39,323 nucleotides of DNA from a virus. Numbering within the stretch: position 1 is the stretch's first letter; every line of letters begins with the position of its first letter. The notes under the pieces are model-generated. The model saw only the letters and a list, made by a program, of their open reading frames with translations, was not told where the DNA came from and made no database searches. A program made the translations under genes and the position numbers. Below are positions 13,710-20,552 of this stretch, piece after piece. The stretch lies in IMG/VR virus record IMGVR_UViG_3300021185_003651, positions 1-39,323 of that record, one strand, 5' to 3'.

Positions 13710-15542
13710 ATGGAACCCAACTTTTGGAATGATTTACAGAGTGCGGATGGCATAAAGCTGCCGCAAGATAGCCCCGGCAGTTACAAGATTGTCTGCCCAG
13801 AGTGCGGTGGCAAAGGCAGCAAAGGCTTCGAAGGAAAAACGCTTAGCGTTACAGTCGATGAAAAAGGCGTTGTCTGGTACTGCAACCGGCAAAACAATTG
13901 CGGCCACACGGGCAGCCGTTTATTCACCAAGCCAGAGGAAGCGTGGCGGCAAGTTAAGCAGAAAAAAGTTTACCGCAAGCCACAAGAACCGGCCAAACCT
14001 CAAGGCGGGTTAGATGAACGTATATACGGCTGGTTTGAGCAGCGTGGCATAAGCAGCGAAACCGTAAACGCGCATAATATTTTCCATCAAGACCGTGGCT
14101 TTGGTGAACATCAAAAGCGGTGGGTGGCATTCCCATACCACAATCTGGAAAGCCAGCTTACCAACGTGAAGTATCGCACGCTTAAGGAAAAACGGTTTAC
14201 CCAAGAAAAAGATGCAGAACAAACTTTCTACGGTCTTTCCATGGTGCCAGATGATGCAGGCAAAACGCTTTACATTGTAGAGGGCGAAATGGACAAGCTG
14301 GCCATGTACGAGGCAGGCTATAAGCATTGTGTCAGCGTGCCAGCGGGCGGTATAAGCGAAAAGTCTATTGGTAAGCTATCAGACGATAGCGATAAATTCC
14401 TGTTTATACAGCATGCAGGCGCTTGGCTTGATAGGTTTGAGCATTTTGTACTGGCGTGCGACTTCGATGAAGTTGGCAAGGCGCTAATGGAAGAGGTTAG
14501 CAGGCGCTTAGGCCGCGAAAAATGCTGGCGTGTGCATTGGCCAAAAGGCGAAGATGGCGCGTACATGAAGGATGCCAATGATGTTCTTATGGTGCAAGGC
14601 ACTGAGGGATTAATTGCGGCAGTAGAGGCGGCAGAGCCGTGGCCAATACACGATATTCACAGCGTAACGGATTACGCTAGCGAGGTGTGGAAATTGTATC
14701 GTGGCGAGTATGACAAGCCACTTTCCACCGGGTTCCGTAATCTAGACCAGCATATGCGTATTAGGCCGGGCGAAATTTCCGTGGTTACTGGCATACCAAA
14801 CAGCGGCAAGTCGGAAATGATGGACGCGATAATGCTCAACATGATTTCGCTTCACGGCTGGAAGTTTGGGATTTGTAGCTTTGAAAATGCGCCACGCTTC
14901 CACATTGCAAAGCTAGCGGAAAAGATTATTGGCGCGCCGTTCTTTGGCAGCGAAACGCCAGTGCCACGGGCCAGCGAAACCGATGTGCAGAATGCTATGG
15001 TTTACCTAAACGATAATGTGCAGTTTATACGCGCTGACGACCCCGACAAACGCCCGCCAAGCATTGATTGGATAATTGGTAGGGCAAAGGCCATGGTGCG
15101 CCAGTTCGGGCTGCGTGGGCTTGTTATTGACCCATACAACGAGATTGAAAGTACACGCGGCAACAACATGAGCGAGACGGAGTTTATTTCGTACCTGTTA
15201 AGTAAGATAAAACGCTTTGCCCAAACGTATGATGTTCATGTTTGGATTGTGGCCCACCCACGCAAGATGAACGCTATTGATGGCGTAACGCCCATCCCCG
15301 GCCTTTACGACATTGGTGGCAGCGCACATTGGGCCAATAAGGCTGATTTAGGGTGGTGCGTAAGTCGGGATCGGGCAGACACAAGTAAGCCAACGGAGCT
15401 ACACATTTTGAAGGTTAGGTTCAAGGAGTGCGGCAGCGCTGGCGGCATTGCTAATTTTAGTTGGGATAAATGGTCTGGCCGTTATTCGCCGTTTATGGAA
15501 GAAACTCCAGAGGTTTACAGAACATCCTATGCGGATGGTTGA
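13710..15542 (+). CDS. Bifunctional primase-helicase (T7 gp4/Twinkle-like)
   Basis: 610 residues. An N-terminal zinc motif has C29, C32, C58 and C64; a TOPRIM domain has I-V-E-G-E-M-D near 190 and L-A-C-D-F-D-E-V-G near 246; the DnaB/RecA-like helicase has Walker A G-I-P-N-S-G-K-S at 361-368, Walker B L-V-I-D-P-Y-N with D474, and the H-P-R-K motif near 515. It would prime and unwind at the phage fork. There is no phage DNA polymerase in the window, so host polymerase is presumably recruited. Codons 2-4 are GAA CCC AAC, placing the leader motif on the start region itself. Confidence 0.9.
   Translation: MEPNFWNDLQSADGIKLPQDSPGSYKIVCPECGGKGSKGFEGKTLSVTVDEKGVVWYCNRQNNCGHTGSRLFTKPEEAWRQVKQKKVYRKPQEPAKPQGGLDERIYGWFEQRGISSETVNAHNIFHQDRGFGEHQKRWVAFPYHNLESQLTNVKYRTLKEKRFTQEKDAEQTFYGLSMVPDDAGKTLYIVEGEMDKLAMYEAGYKHCVSVPAGGISEKSIGKLSDDSDKFLFIQHAGAWLDRFEHFVLACDFDEVGKALMEEVSRRLGREKCWRVHWPKGEDGAYMKDANDVLMVQGTEGLIAAVEAAEPWPIHDIHSVTDYASEVWKLYRGEYDKPLSTGFRNLDQHMRIRPGEISVVTGIPNSGKSEMMDAIMLNMISLHGWKFGICSFENAPRFHIAKLAEKIIGAPFFGSETPVPRASETDVQNAMVYLNDNVQFIRADDPDKRPPSIDWIIGRAKAMVRQFGLRGLVIDPYNEIESTRGNNMSETEFISYLLSKIKRFAQTYDVHVWIVAHPRKMNAIDGVTPIPGLYDIGGSAHWANKADLGWCVSRDRADTSKPTELHILKVRFKECGSAGGIANFSWDKWSGRYSPFMEETPEVYRTSYADG
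13713..13721 (+). promoter_or_regulatory. GAACCCAAC motif at the primase-helicase start
   Basis: Lies directly after the ATG at 13710 as codons 2-4. Pairing of an antisense RNA here would cover the ribosome start site. Confidence 0.4.
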
Positions 15543-15790
15543 TTGGCCTCTTGCCTAATTTCACCTATGGCGCGCTCTATGTTTACATCAAGCGGTAAGC
15601 CCATACGGTGGCGCTCCCACAACATTGCAAGCAGTAATGGCACCTCTGGTGGCAACTTGCGCGCACCGCTTACCCAGCGGCGCACAGTTGTATCGTCACG
15701 GCCAAGCAATCGCGCAAACTTTCGCTGCGCGCCAAACCCCAAAATGGTTTCAATACTGGCTTTAAATTCTTGTGGTGTCATTTGTTCCAT
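15527..15790 (-). CDS. Small HTH DNA-binding protein, candidate regulator of the operator promoters
   Basis: 87 residues from the ATG at 15790 (AGAAGAAAG upstream); more upstream ATGs exist but lie beyond the predicted promoter. The HTH is G-A-Q-R-K-F-A-R-L-L-G-R-D-D-T-T-V-R-R-W-V-S-G at about residues 18-40, followed by a helical segment with L-L-L-A-M-L-W-E-R. Its own promoter contains the GCCAATGGC palindrome in the spacer, suggesting autoregulation. The tail overlaps the convergent primase-helicase gene by 16 bp. That it binds the palindromes is inference. Confidence 0.65.
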   Translation of the reverse strand: MEQMTPQEFKASIETILGFGAQRKFARLLGRDDTTVRRWVSGARKLPPEVPLLLAMLWERHRMGLPLDVNIERAIGEIRQEANQPSA

Positions 15791-15795
15791 ACTTT

Positions 15796-15824
15796 CTTCT
15801 AGAGCCATTGGCCCTAGCTGGCAA
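15796..15824 (-). promoter_or_regulatory. Operator-containing promoter P3 of the HTH gene
   Basis: -35 TTGCCA (15819-15824), 17-bp spacer with GCCAATGGC, extended inverted repeat CTAG...CTAG, -10 TAGAAG (15796-15801). The predicted start falls at about 15789, on the ATG, so the main transcript may be leaderless. No GAACCCAAC leader is present. Confidence 0.5.
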
Positions 15825-15830
15825 GTGCTT

Positions 15831-16079
15831 TTAAACATCGCCATCCTGTACAAGCCCCGCATCGATTTGTCGGATGCGCTCGTCACAGATGTGTTTTATT
15901 TTTTCGTAGTCGAGGCGGCGCTGGCCGGGCTTCGTGCGTAGCACCCTTTTAATTATATCAGCATCCCAAGGGTTAAGGCGGTATTCCAGCCATATATCCC
16001 ATGGCTGGATTGTATGCTCCGCATAATTAGATTCCCCAACATTATGTTCACGGGCTTTAGGTGTTGGGGTTTTTCCCAT
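15831..16079 (-). CDS. DUF3310-like protein
   Basis: 82 residues from the ATG at 16079, which follows the upstream stop by 1 nt; an in-frame ATG at 16109 would add 10 residues. The pattern Y-A-E-H-T-I-Q-P-W-D-I-W-L-E-Y-R-L-N-P-W-D-A-D-I-I-K-R-V-L-R then L-D-Y-E-K-I-K-H-I-C-D-E-R resembles DUF3310 (SaV-like) phage proteins. Biochemical role is not established. The end overlaps the promoter region of the next HTH gene. Confidence 0.6.
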   Translation of the reverse strand: MGKTPTPKAREHNVGESNYAEHTIQPWDIWLEYRLNPWDADIIKRVLRTKPGQRRLDYEKIKHICDERIRQIDAGLVQDGDV

Positions 16080-16080
16080 C

Positions 16081-16365
16081 TTAAGCAGCGCTTTCAAAAT
16101 AGTAGACATCAGAGAGTGTTGTATCTGGGTCAACTTCGATTTTTTCCACACGATAAAAGCATGTTTGCTCTGATTTGTGTTGCGCACATACTTGCGCATG
16201 GGTGCGTTTAAGCATTTCAGCAGTTTCCATTGCTTCGCCATAATGCCCAAGTGGATAAGCTTCACAAAACTTCCAACCATCTGGGTCAACGCCATTCAAC
16301 CGCATTTCTGCGGCTGCGGCTGGGTTATAGTCTTCGCGTTTTTGCACAAGGTAAAAAGTTTTCAT
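16081..16365 (-). CDS. Small early protein, unknown function
   Basis: 94 residues, no family recognised. Two Cys, several Tyr, an A-A-A-A-E-M-R-L-N-G-V-D-P-D-G-W segment, and an acidic C-terminal strand. The ATG overlaps the upstream stop (TAATG), so it is the second gene of the unit driven by promoter P4. Confidence 0.5.
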   Translation of the reverse strand: MKTFYLVQKREDYNPAAAAEMRLNGVDPDGWKFCEAYPLGHYGEAMETAEMLKRTHAQVCAQHKSEQTCFYRVEKIEVDPDTTLSDVYYFESAA

Positions 16366-16511
16366 TACGCTGTTTCCTTAATTTTGTTTTCAATTTTGGC
16401 GATGGCAAATTCAACTTGTTCAGTAAGCAAGTCATTGCACTTCATAAAATCTAAAGAAACATAAAGGGCAGTAAGTGCTTCGCGGTCATATTGGCTAAGT
16501 GGGTTTGTCAT
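16365..16511 (-). CDS. 48-residue early protein, unknown function
   Basis: Short ORF starting ATG ACA AAC with AAGGA upstream in the leader AAGGAACCCAGC, ending in TAATG shared with the next gene. Mostly helical (Y-D-R-E-A-L-T-A-L-Y-V-S-L-D-F-M-K). Support comes from the promoter, the leader and coupling to the next gene. Confidence 0.55.
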   Translation of the reverse strand: MTNPLSQYDREALTALYVSLDFMKCNDLLTEQVEFAIAKIENKIKETA

Positions 16512-16513
16512 TT

Positions 16514-16576
16514 GCTGGGTTCCTTTGTTTACGTTGTTAATGAATTATGTATAGGGCCATTGGCACTACTTAGCAA
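16514..16576 (-). promoter_or_regulatory. Operator-containing promoter P4 plus leader
   Basis: -35 TTGCTA (16571-16576), 17-bp spacer AGTAGTGCCAATGGCCC, -10 TATACA (16548-16553). The leader GAACCCAGC is at 16514-16522; its single change from the consensus still pairs with the small RNA through a G-U wobble. Confidence 0.6.
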
Positions 16577-16596
16577 CCCCTAAAACACAAAAAAGA

Positions 16597-16633
16597 ACAA
16601 AAAAAGCGCCAACGGCACTACACCGCTGACGCT
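16597..16633 (-). terminator. Intrinsic terminator after the 16657-16968 gene
   Basis: 11-bp stem (16605-16615 with 16623-16633, two wobbles), 7-nt loop, followed on the minus strand by a long T-run. It closes the unit that starts at promoter P5. Confidence 0.8.
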
Positions 16634-16656
16634 ACACTAGGGAACGAGGAATCAAC

Positions 16657-16968
16657 CTAGTGAATTTTTAAGTCTAATATTTGCTTTTCTAATTCCTCAA
16701 CACGATGCTGCAAGACTGCCATTTGTGTTTTTAATTTCGCAACTTCTAAGATTGTAGTTTGCACAGCTTTAGGCGGTTGAAACTCATCTATCCAAGTGTC
16801 GTTTTCTTCGACTTCTACCATTATCATGGCAAGCTCATGCTCCATAAATGCAAGTCTTTCCGTAATACCAAAGTAGCCCCACACGGAAATTCCGGTAAAG
16901 GCAACAAGCGCAACAAGGTTTTTAAGCGGTATGGTAAACTCGCTTCCTTCATTTAATTTTGATGCCAT
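16657..16968 (-). CDS. Small membrane-anchored coiled-coil protein
   Basis: 103 residues with AAAGGAG before the ATG. One TM segment at about residues 17-35 (L-V-A-L-V-A-F-T-G-I-S-V-W-G-Y-F), then a charged region and a C-terminal coiled coil (L-K-T-Q-M-A-V-L-Q-H-R-V-E-E-L-E-K-Q-I-L). Resembles small single-TM helper proteins of phages. Function unknown; expressed early with the DUF932 gene. Confidence 0.55.
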   Translation of the reverse strand: MASKLNEGSEFTIPLKNLVALVAFTGISVWGYFGITERLAFMEHELAMIMVEVEENDTWIDEFQPPKAVQTTILEVAKLKTQMAVLQHRVEELEKQILDLKIH

Positions 16969-17015
16969 GGGGTCTCCTTTGTTGGTTTATGGGGGCGCAA
17001 GCACCCCCACTTAGT

Positions 17016-18077
17016 TTATGCAGCGGTTGCTAGTTCCCGCCATTCACCTTGGCGCAAGTCCAAGATTTGGCCGCCAATGTTTTCCAGTTCAGTAGCGCGC
17101 TCATAGCTGTCAACGTCTTGGCTAAACCGTGTCACCGCGTTCAACATGCCGTAAGCGCTTAAGTCTCCACCTTCGATAAGGTGGCTTAGAATGCCGCGTT
17201 GCTCTGCTTCTGGCATAGTAAACTTGCGGCCTAGTTCCTCAACGGCACCTACTGGGTCGCTGATGCGGCTGCTTTCCGCTGCATCGCGCATCTTGTTAAC
17301 GATATCGTTAAATTTAAGGTCGTTGGCAGCGCCGCGTACAAGGTCGCGTATCTTAAGCATAAGCGCAGCATCATCCGCTTGCATTGCTTCATCACTGTAA
17401 AGCTCATAAACATCCTCGCTTGTAGCTACATGGCGGCCAATGTGGTTTGTGCGGCTACCAGCGCCCGGCACAGACATGCCGTTTTTGCAAACGAGGCGGT
17501 AGATAAACATGCTAACCGATACAGCGCCGTGGCCAACTTCTGAATTGCTGATGCTAATCCCAGCTTGCACGACATCGCCAACTCTAACTTCCGCTTGGAC
17601 TTGCGGCAGCACGGCTTTTATGTGCATCCGTTTTTCGGTTAGTGCTGTGCTTTCTATGCGTACCTCTGGAAGTTCGCTAAGCACCGGCAAAGCAGCTTGC
17701 GCAATAGCGTAGTTGTCAATGCGGCGGTATCTGTCGCTGAGCCAAGCCCGCGCAGTGTTGCTGCCGTTACACACGGTGCGAACCATGCGCTTAGAAGGTT
17801 CATTAGCCAGCCAGTGGTTGACGTTGTTTTCCAGCAAGTTTGGCGCGTCTGCGCGCATGCGGTCATAATACTTTTTCGGCACACCTAAGTTTGCACAGAT
17901 TTGGCTGTGGGCAATGTCGTTAATTTCAAAAGCTTCGTCATTAAACATTAACGCCGCACCTTGGTCGCCCATATGTTCAAAACGCATTTTGCGGGTATCA
18001 AGCACGAAGTCGCGCTTTTCGTTTTCAAGTGTATCAAGTTTAGATGCCAATTCGGCTATTGTGTATTGCTGTTTCAT
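17016..18077 (-). CDS. DUF932-family protein
   Basis: 353 residues. DUF932 features: L-S-D-R-Y-R-R-I-D-N-Y near residue 113, an I-S-I-S-N-S-E-V-G-H-G-A-V-S-V segment near 174, and R-L-V-C-K-N-G-M near 195. Homologues occur on plasmids and phages and are often annotated LGT/DUF945-like; the activity is not known. The start codon directly follows the element AAGGAACCCAAC, so the Shine-Dalgarno and the leader overlap. Confidence 0.7.
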   Translation of the reverse strand: MKQQYTIAELASKLDTLENEKRDFVLDTRKMRFEHMGDQGAALMFNDEAFEINDIAHSQICANLGVPKKYYDRMRADAPNLLENNVNHWLANEPSKRMVRTVCNGSNTARAWLSDRYRRIDNYAIAQAALPVLSELPEVRIESTALTEKRMHIKAVLPQVQAEVRVGDVVQAGISISNSEVGHGAVSVSMFIYRLVCKNGMSVPGAGSRTNHIGRHVATSEDVYELYSDEAMQADDAALMLKIRDLVRGAANDLKFNDIVNKMRDAAESSRISDPVGAVEELGRKFTMPEAEQRGILSHLIEGGDLSAYGMLNAVTRFSQDVDSYERATELENIGGQILDLRQGEWRELATAA

Positions 18078-18086
18078 GTTGGGTTC
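18078..18086 (-). promoter_or_regulatory. GAACCCAAC leader of the DUF932 gene
   Basis: Immediately before the ATG and fused to the AAGGA ribosome-binding site. No promoter is seen in the 57-bp gap, so it lies inside a polycistronic mRNA. Confidence 0.5.
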
Positions 18087-18134
18087 CTTGTTAAAACAGG
18101 TGGGTGGGTGCCCCGCTTGCGCGAGGCGATTAAA

Positions 18135-18635
18135 TTACTGCAAAGAAAGTTGTGGCTGGCGGTTGCTGGCGCACTCTTGCTTTGGTGAATAAAATTGCGA
18201 GTATTGGCGCGCCGCATCGTCATAACCATTTTGGTCAACGATCTCTTTAATGCGCCAGCGTTTATTCTGTGCGCGTGGCGCATCTGGGCTATCAACCAGC
18301 CCCATTGCGCTTAACCGGCTTAAAGCGCTTGATACGCAATTGCGGTCACACGCAAAGCCATCTTTATTCATGGCATCGGTTAAATCCTGGGATGTTGGGT
18401 TTATCCGTTTGATATTACCAAGCGCATCGTATGCGGCTTTTGTAATGTTGCGCCGCTTTTGGCGGGTGCGCACGGCAACCTCTACAGGTGCAGCTTCTAC
18501 AGCTACAGGCGCATCTTCTACGGCTTGAGCAAGCATGCTTATATCGCTGATGGTGCAGCCCATCTTTTGGGCGTGCATGATAGTTTCGCCCATTGCTGTT
18601 TCTGGGCCGGTGATTACCAAATTAAATTTAGTCAT
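18135..18635 (-). CDS. Putative winged-helix protein
   Basis: 166 residues from the ATG at 18635, which follows GAGGAACCCAACAT. The C-terminal part from about residue 70 (Q-K-R-R-N-I-T-K-A-A-Y-D-A-L, then V-S-S-A-L-S-R-L-S-A-M-G-L-V) looks like a winged-helix DNA-binding domain; the N-terminal 60 residues are acidic. It could be an early regulator. Evidence is pattern-based. Confidence 0.5.
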   Translation of the reverse strand: MTKFNLVITGPETAMGETIMHAQKMGCTISDISMLAQAVEDAPVAVEAAPVEVAVRTRQKRRNITKAAYDALGNIKRINPTSQDLTDAMNKDGFACDRNCVSSALSRLSAMGLVDSPDAPRAQNKRWRIKEIVDQNGYDDAARQYSQFYSPKQECASNRQPQLSLQ

Positions 18636-18637
18636 AT

Positions 18638-18646
18638 GTTGGGTTC
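18638..18646 (-). promoter_or_regulatory. GAACCCAAC leader of the winged-helix gene
   Basis: Two bases before the ATG at 18635, following GAG of the ribosome-binding site. Internal to the P5 transcript. Confidence 0.5.
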
Positions 18647-18652
18647 CTCGCA

Positions 18653-18874
18653 TTATAAAAAAGTTACGTTTAAGGTTTTTTCGGCTTTCTGTGTGCCGTG
18701 TGCTTTGCGAAACTGGTCGCAAATTACATCGCGGGGCTCTGTTTCCGCTAAGCTTACAATGGTGGCTAGCGCGCTATAGTCATTGCTGTCGTATGCCGCT
18801 TGCGCTTGTGTAAACACTTCATTGTCCATGCCGCCGGGGGTCATGTATTGGGTAAAGTTTGCTGCGTTTGCCAT
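18653..18874 (-). CDS. Small early protein, unknown function
   Basis: 73 residues, helical, Ala- and Thr-rich, no motif recognised. GAGGAACCAA precedes the ATG. First gene of the unit P5 - 18653 - winged-helix - DUF932 - membrane protein - terminator. Confidence 0.5.
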   Translation of the reverse strand: MANAANFTQYMTPGGMDNEVFTQAQAAYDSNDYSALATIVSLAETEPRDVICDQFRKAHGTQKAEKTLNVTFL

Positions 18875-18884
18875 TTGGTTCCTC

Positions 18885-18940
18885 GCTGGGTTCTAATTAA
18901 CTTATGCACTATACATAGTGCCAATGGCCACGTAGTGCAA
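18885..18940 (-). promoter_or_regulatory. Operator-containing promoter P5 plus leader
   Basis: -35 TTGCAC (18935-18940), 17-bp spacer TACGTGGCCATTGGCAC, -10 TATGTA (18912-18917). The leader variant GAACCCAGC is at 18885-18893. The -35 flank GACTTGCA is shared with promoter P8, suggesting duplicated cassettes. Confidence 0.6.
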
Positions 18941-18970
18941 GTCTTAAATTACATTAAATGCACAACCTCG

Positions 18971-19012
18971 CAAAAAAAATAAAACCCCGCCGTTTCGGAT
19001 TACTCCGGGTTT
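18971..19012 (-). terminator. Intrinsic terminator after the 19000-19293 gene
   Basis: AAACCC (18982-18987) pairs with GGGTTT (19007-19012), with an inner CCG/CGG pair, followed on the minus strand by a long, nearly unbroken T-run. It overlaps the stop codon. Confidence 0.65.
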
Positions 19013-19293
19013 CGATCTGCATGGTATGTAATCACATCGTGGATGCGGCGCTTTAGGTTTGGTAAGCGTGACGTTAATTTCATAGCGTAATAGATTTCGT
19101 CTTTTGTTCTTCCCGCGTTGTGTAACTTCAATATTTTTTGGCTTGCCGGTGATAGCCTTCCAAGGAACGATGGGCTTAAGGGGTTATTAACTTTTAACTG
19201 TGCGGAAATTCCATCGCGGGCGCGGATGCGCTTTTTTGCGCTTTCATCATTTGCCATTTCCAGCATTGCTTTGCCTAATTCTTGTTCTGTCAT
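19000..19293 (-). CDS. Small HTH-like early protein
   Basis: 97 residues from the ATG at 19293 (GAAAGAA upstream); the longer frame to 19347 runs into the upstream terminator. The segment S-P-A-S-Q-K-I-L-K-L-H-N-A-G-R-T-K-D-E-I-Y-Y-A-M looks like a helix-turn-helix. No promoter is visible between it and the terminator at 19326-19352, so it probably depends on read-through. Confidence 0.5.
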   Translation of the reverse strand: MTEQELGKAMLEMANDESAKKRIRARDGISAQLKVNNPLSPSFLGRLSPASQKILKLHNAGRTKDEIYYAMKLTSRLPNLKRRIHDVITYHADRNPE

Positions 19294-19325
19294 TTTATTC
19301 TTTCGGTTGGTTAGATTTAGGGAAA

Positions 19326-19352
19326 TAAAAAACCCCCGCGTTTCCACGGGGG
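19326..19352 (-). terminator. Intrinsic terminator with GNRA tetraloop
   Basis: 8-bp GC-rich stem (19333-19340 with 19345-19352), GAAA loop on the RNA strand, then T6. It ends the single-gene unit 19366-19818. Confidence 0.8.
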
Positions 19353-19365
19353 GCCAAGGTTGTTG

Positions 19366-19818
19366 TTATGCTATATGCCAGTAGCCATACACGCAGCGCG
19401 TGCCATCGCGGGCGCAGTCGTGGGTGTCATGCACCACCCCATCGATCACGGCCACGCAATGGCGCGACACGTTACACACCAGCCTACCGTCTGGCAGTTC
19501 ATCAGCTTTAAGGTGTACTTTGCACCCGCTGCCAATTGTCATGGTGGGCACCCACGTAAAGCCAAGCTCAAGCATGTAGTCTTTAAACCACTTGCGGGTT
19601 GTGCTGATGCCGTTATTGGCAGACTTGGCCCGCTTGCCTTTGTCATGCTTTGACTTGCGCTGTTTCGCGTTTCCATCCGCGAGGCGCGTATACACCTCTT
19701 GGTATGGCAGATCAGCGGCTATCGCTATCGCACGGCAAACGCAGTCGCTAGCGTTGCCTTTAAAGCCAGCGGCCTCGCGGCCACCATCGTTGTAAGTAAA
19801 GTTTGTGTTGTCGAGCAT
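19366..19818 (-). CDS. Putative papain-like cysteine peptidase-fold phage protein
   Basis: 150 residues. N-A-S-D-C-V-C-R-A-I-A-I-A near residue 25 would give the nucleophile Cys, S-R-H-C-V-A-V-I-D-G near 118 the His, and V-H-D-T-H-D near 129 an Asp. This D-C-x-x-R-A plus H-x-x-A pattern recurs in uncharacterised phage proteins that I take to have a papain-like fold. AAAGGAG lies before the ATG. It has its own promoter, leader and terminator. Peptidase activity is inferred only. Confidence 0.5.
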   Translation of the reverse strand: MLDNTNFTYNDGGREAAGFKGNASDCVCRAIAIAADLPYQEVYTRLADGNAKQRKSKHDKGKRAKSANNGISTTRKWFKDYMLELGFTWVPTMTIGSGCKVHLKADELPDGRLVCNVSRHCVAVIDGVVHDTHDCARDGTRCVYGYWHIA

Positions 19819-19832
19819 GTTGCTCTCCTTTT

Positions 19833-19902
19833 GTTGGGTTCAAACACGTAACAGCCTCAACCGCTACAAACCCAGTATAGTGCCAATGGCCCTATATGTC
19901 AA
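19833..19902 (-). promoter_or_regulatory. Operator-containing promoter P6 plus leader (best match to consensus)
   Basis: -35 TTGACA (19897-19902), 17-bp spacer TATAGGGCCATTGGCAC, -10 TATACT (19874-19879): a near-perfect sigma70 promoter with the palindrome filling the spacer. The start would be near 19867. Leader GAACCCAAC is at 19833-19841; with flanking bases it complements the small RNA over 12 nt. Confidence 0.7.
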
Positions 19903-19925
19903 TAGGCAATATCTCTGGCCTAGAC

Positions 19926-19952
19926 GAAAAACCCCTGCCGAAGCAAGGGTTT
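19926..19952 (-). terminator. Intrinsic terminator with UUCG tetraloop
   Basis: 9-bp stem (19930-19938 with 19943-19951, one wobble), TTCG loop on the minus strand, then a T-run. It ends the unit 19983-20192, directly before promoter P6. Confidence 0.8.
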
Positions 19953-19982
19953 AACGTGGAAAACCAGCGTTGGGAGAAAGGT

Positions 19983-20192
19983 TTACTCAAGGAGAAGAAA
20001 CTGCGCTGGCGTTACACAACTGTTGTATTGGTTCCATTGCGTTTTATCCCAAGTCTCGCAGCCTAAAAATACATTAAGCACCAGAAATAAAGCGAATATA
20101 CCAAATACAAATGCCATGGTGATTGCCAATAAAGTGTTGCCAGCCTTTGCAAGCCAGCCTGTCGTGTTGGGTTCTTGTTGGTGTGCATACAT
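19983..20192 (-). CDS. Small single-pass membrane protein
   Basis: 69 residues from the ATG at 20192, which has AAAGGAACCCAACAT upstream. TM segment at about 20-42 (L-L-A-I-T-M-A-F-V-F-G-I-F-A-L-F-L-V-L), then two Cys in the C-terminal part. Codons 7-9 are again GAA CCC AAC (20166-20174). An envelope-directed early function is inferred (for example exclusion); no family is recognised. Confidence 0.5.
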   Translation of the reverse strand: MYAHQQEPNTTGWLAKAGNTLLAITMAFVFGIFALFLVLNVFLGCETWDKTQWNQYNSCVTPAQFLLLE

Positions 20193-20194
20193 AT

Positions 20195-20253
20195 GTTGGG
20201 TTCCTTTTCGTCTGCATGTTAGCGCAGTATAGCGCATGGCCATGCAATTGCAA
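20195..20253 (-). promoter_or_regulatory. Operator-containing promoter P7 plus leader (16-bp spacer variant)
   Basis: -35 TTGCAA (20248-20253), 16-bp spacer with the palindrome GCATGGCCATGC, -10 TATACT (20226-20231). The core differs from the other eight and the spacer is 1 bp shorter. Leader GAACCCAAC at 20195-20203. Confidence 0.55.
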
Positions 20254-20260
20254 CATGATT

Positions 20261-20303
20261 ATGACGTATCGTCATTGCCCAAATTGTAAAACCATGCTAT
20301 CAA
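20261..20303 (+). promoter_or_regulatory. Candidate plus-strand promoter with ATGAC-N5-GTCAT palindrome
   Basis: The palindrome ATGACGTATCGTCAT (20261-20275) overlaps a -35 TTGCCC (20275-20280); a 17-bp spacer leads to -10 TATCAA (20298-20303), 25 bp before the gene at 20328. Both boxes are only moderate matches. Confidence 0.4.
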
Positions 20304-20327
20304 CAGGAAAATATTGAGGCAGGCGGT

Positions 20328-20552
20328 ATGGCAGTTAAGAAAAAAGTGCCGCGTAAATACGTGGCAGGCTTAAGCAGCAAAACGGCGGCAGCGCGCAAAG
20401 CAGCTATCCGCGCAAGGGCGGGTAAACCACCTACCTATGCGCCTTTGCCCGGCGACAAAACAGCTAGCGGCAAGCAGCGGGCAACTAAGCCAAGCAAACA
20501 CACTACAGCATACAAAAAGAAATTTGGGGGCAAAAATGGCGCTAAAAAATAA
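20328..20552 (+). CDS. Small Lys/Arg-rich protein
   Basis: 74 residues with 21 Lys and many Ala, Gly and Arg; starts A-V-K-K-K-V-P-R-K-Y-V-A-G-L-S-S. Resembles small basic proteins of the DUF5872 kind known from phages and large viruses. GAGGCAGGCGGT precedes the ATG. Nucleic-acid binding is likely from charge alone. Confidence 0.55.
   Translation: MAVKKKVPRKYVAGLSSKTAAARKAAIRARAGKPPTYAPLPGDKTASGKQRATKPSKHTTAYKKKFGGKNGAKK

Noticed and set aside
16608-16616. GCCAACGGC, looks like another operator
   Set aside because: It is one arm of the strong terminator at 16597-16633; no promoter of the family fits it.
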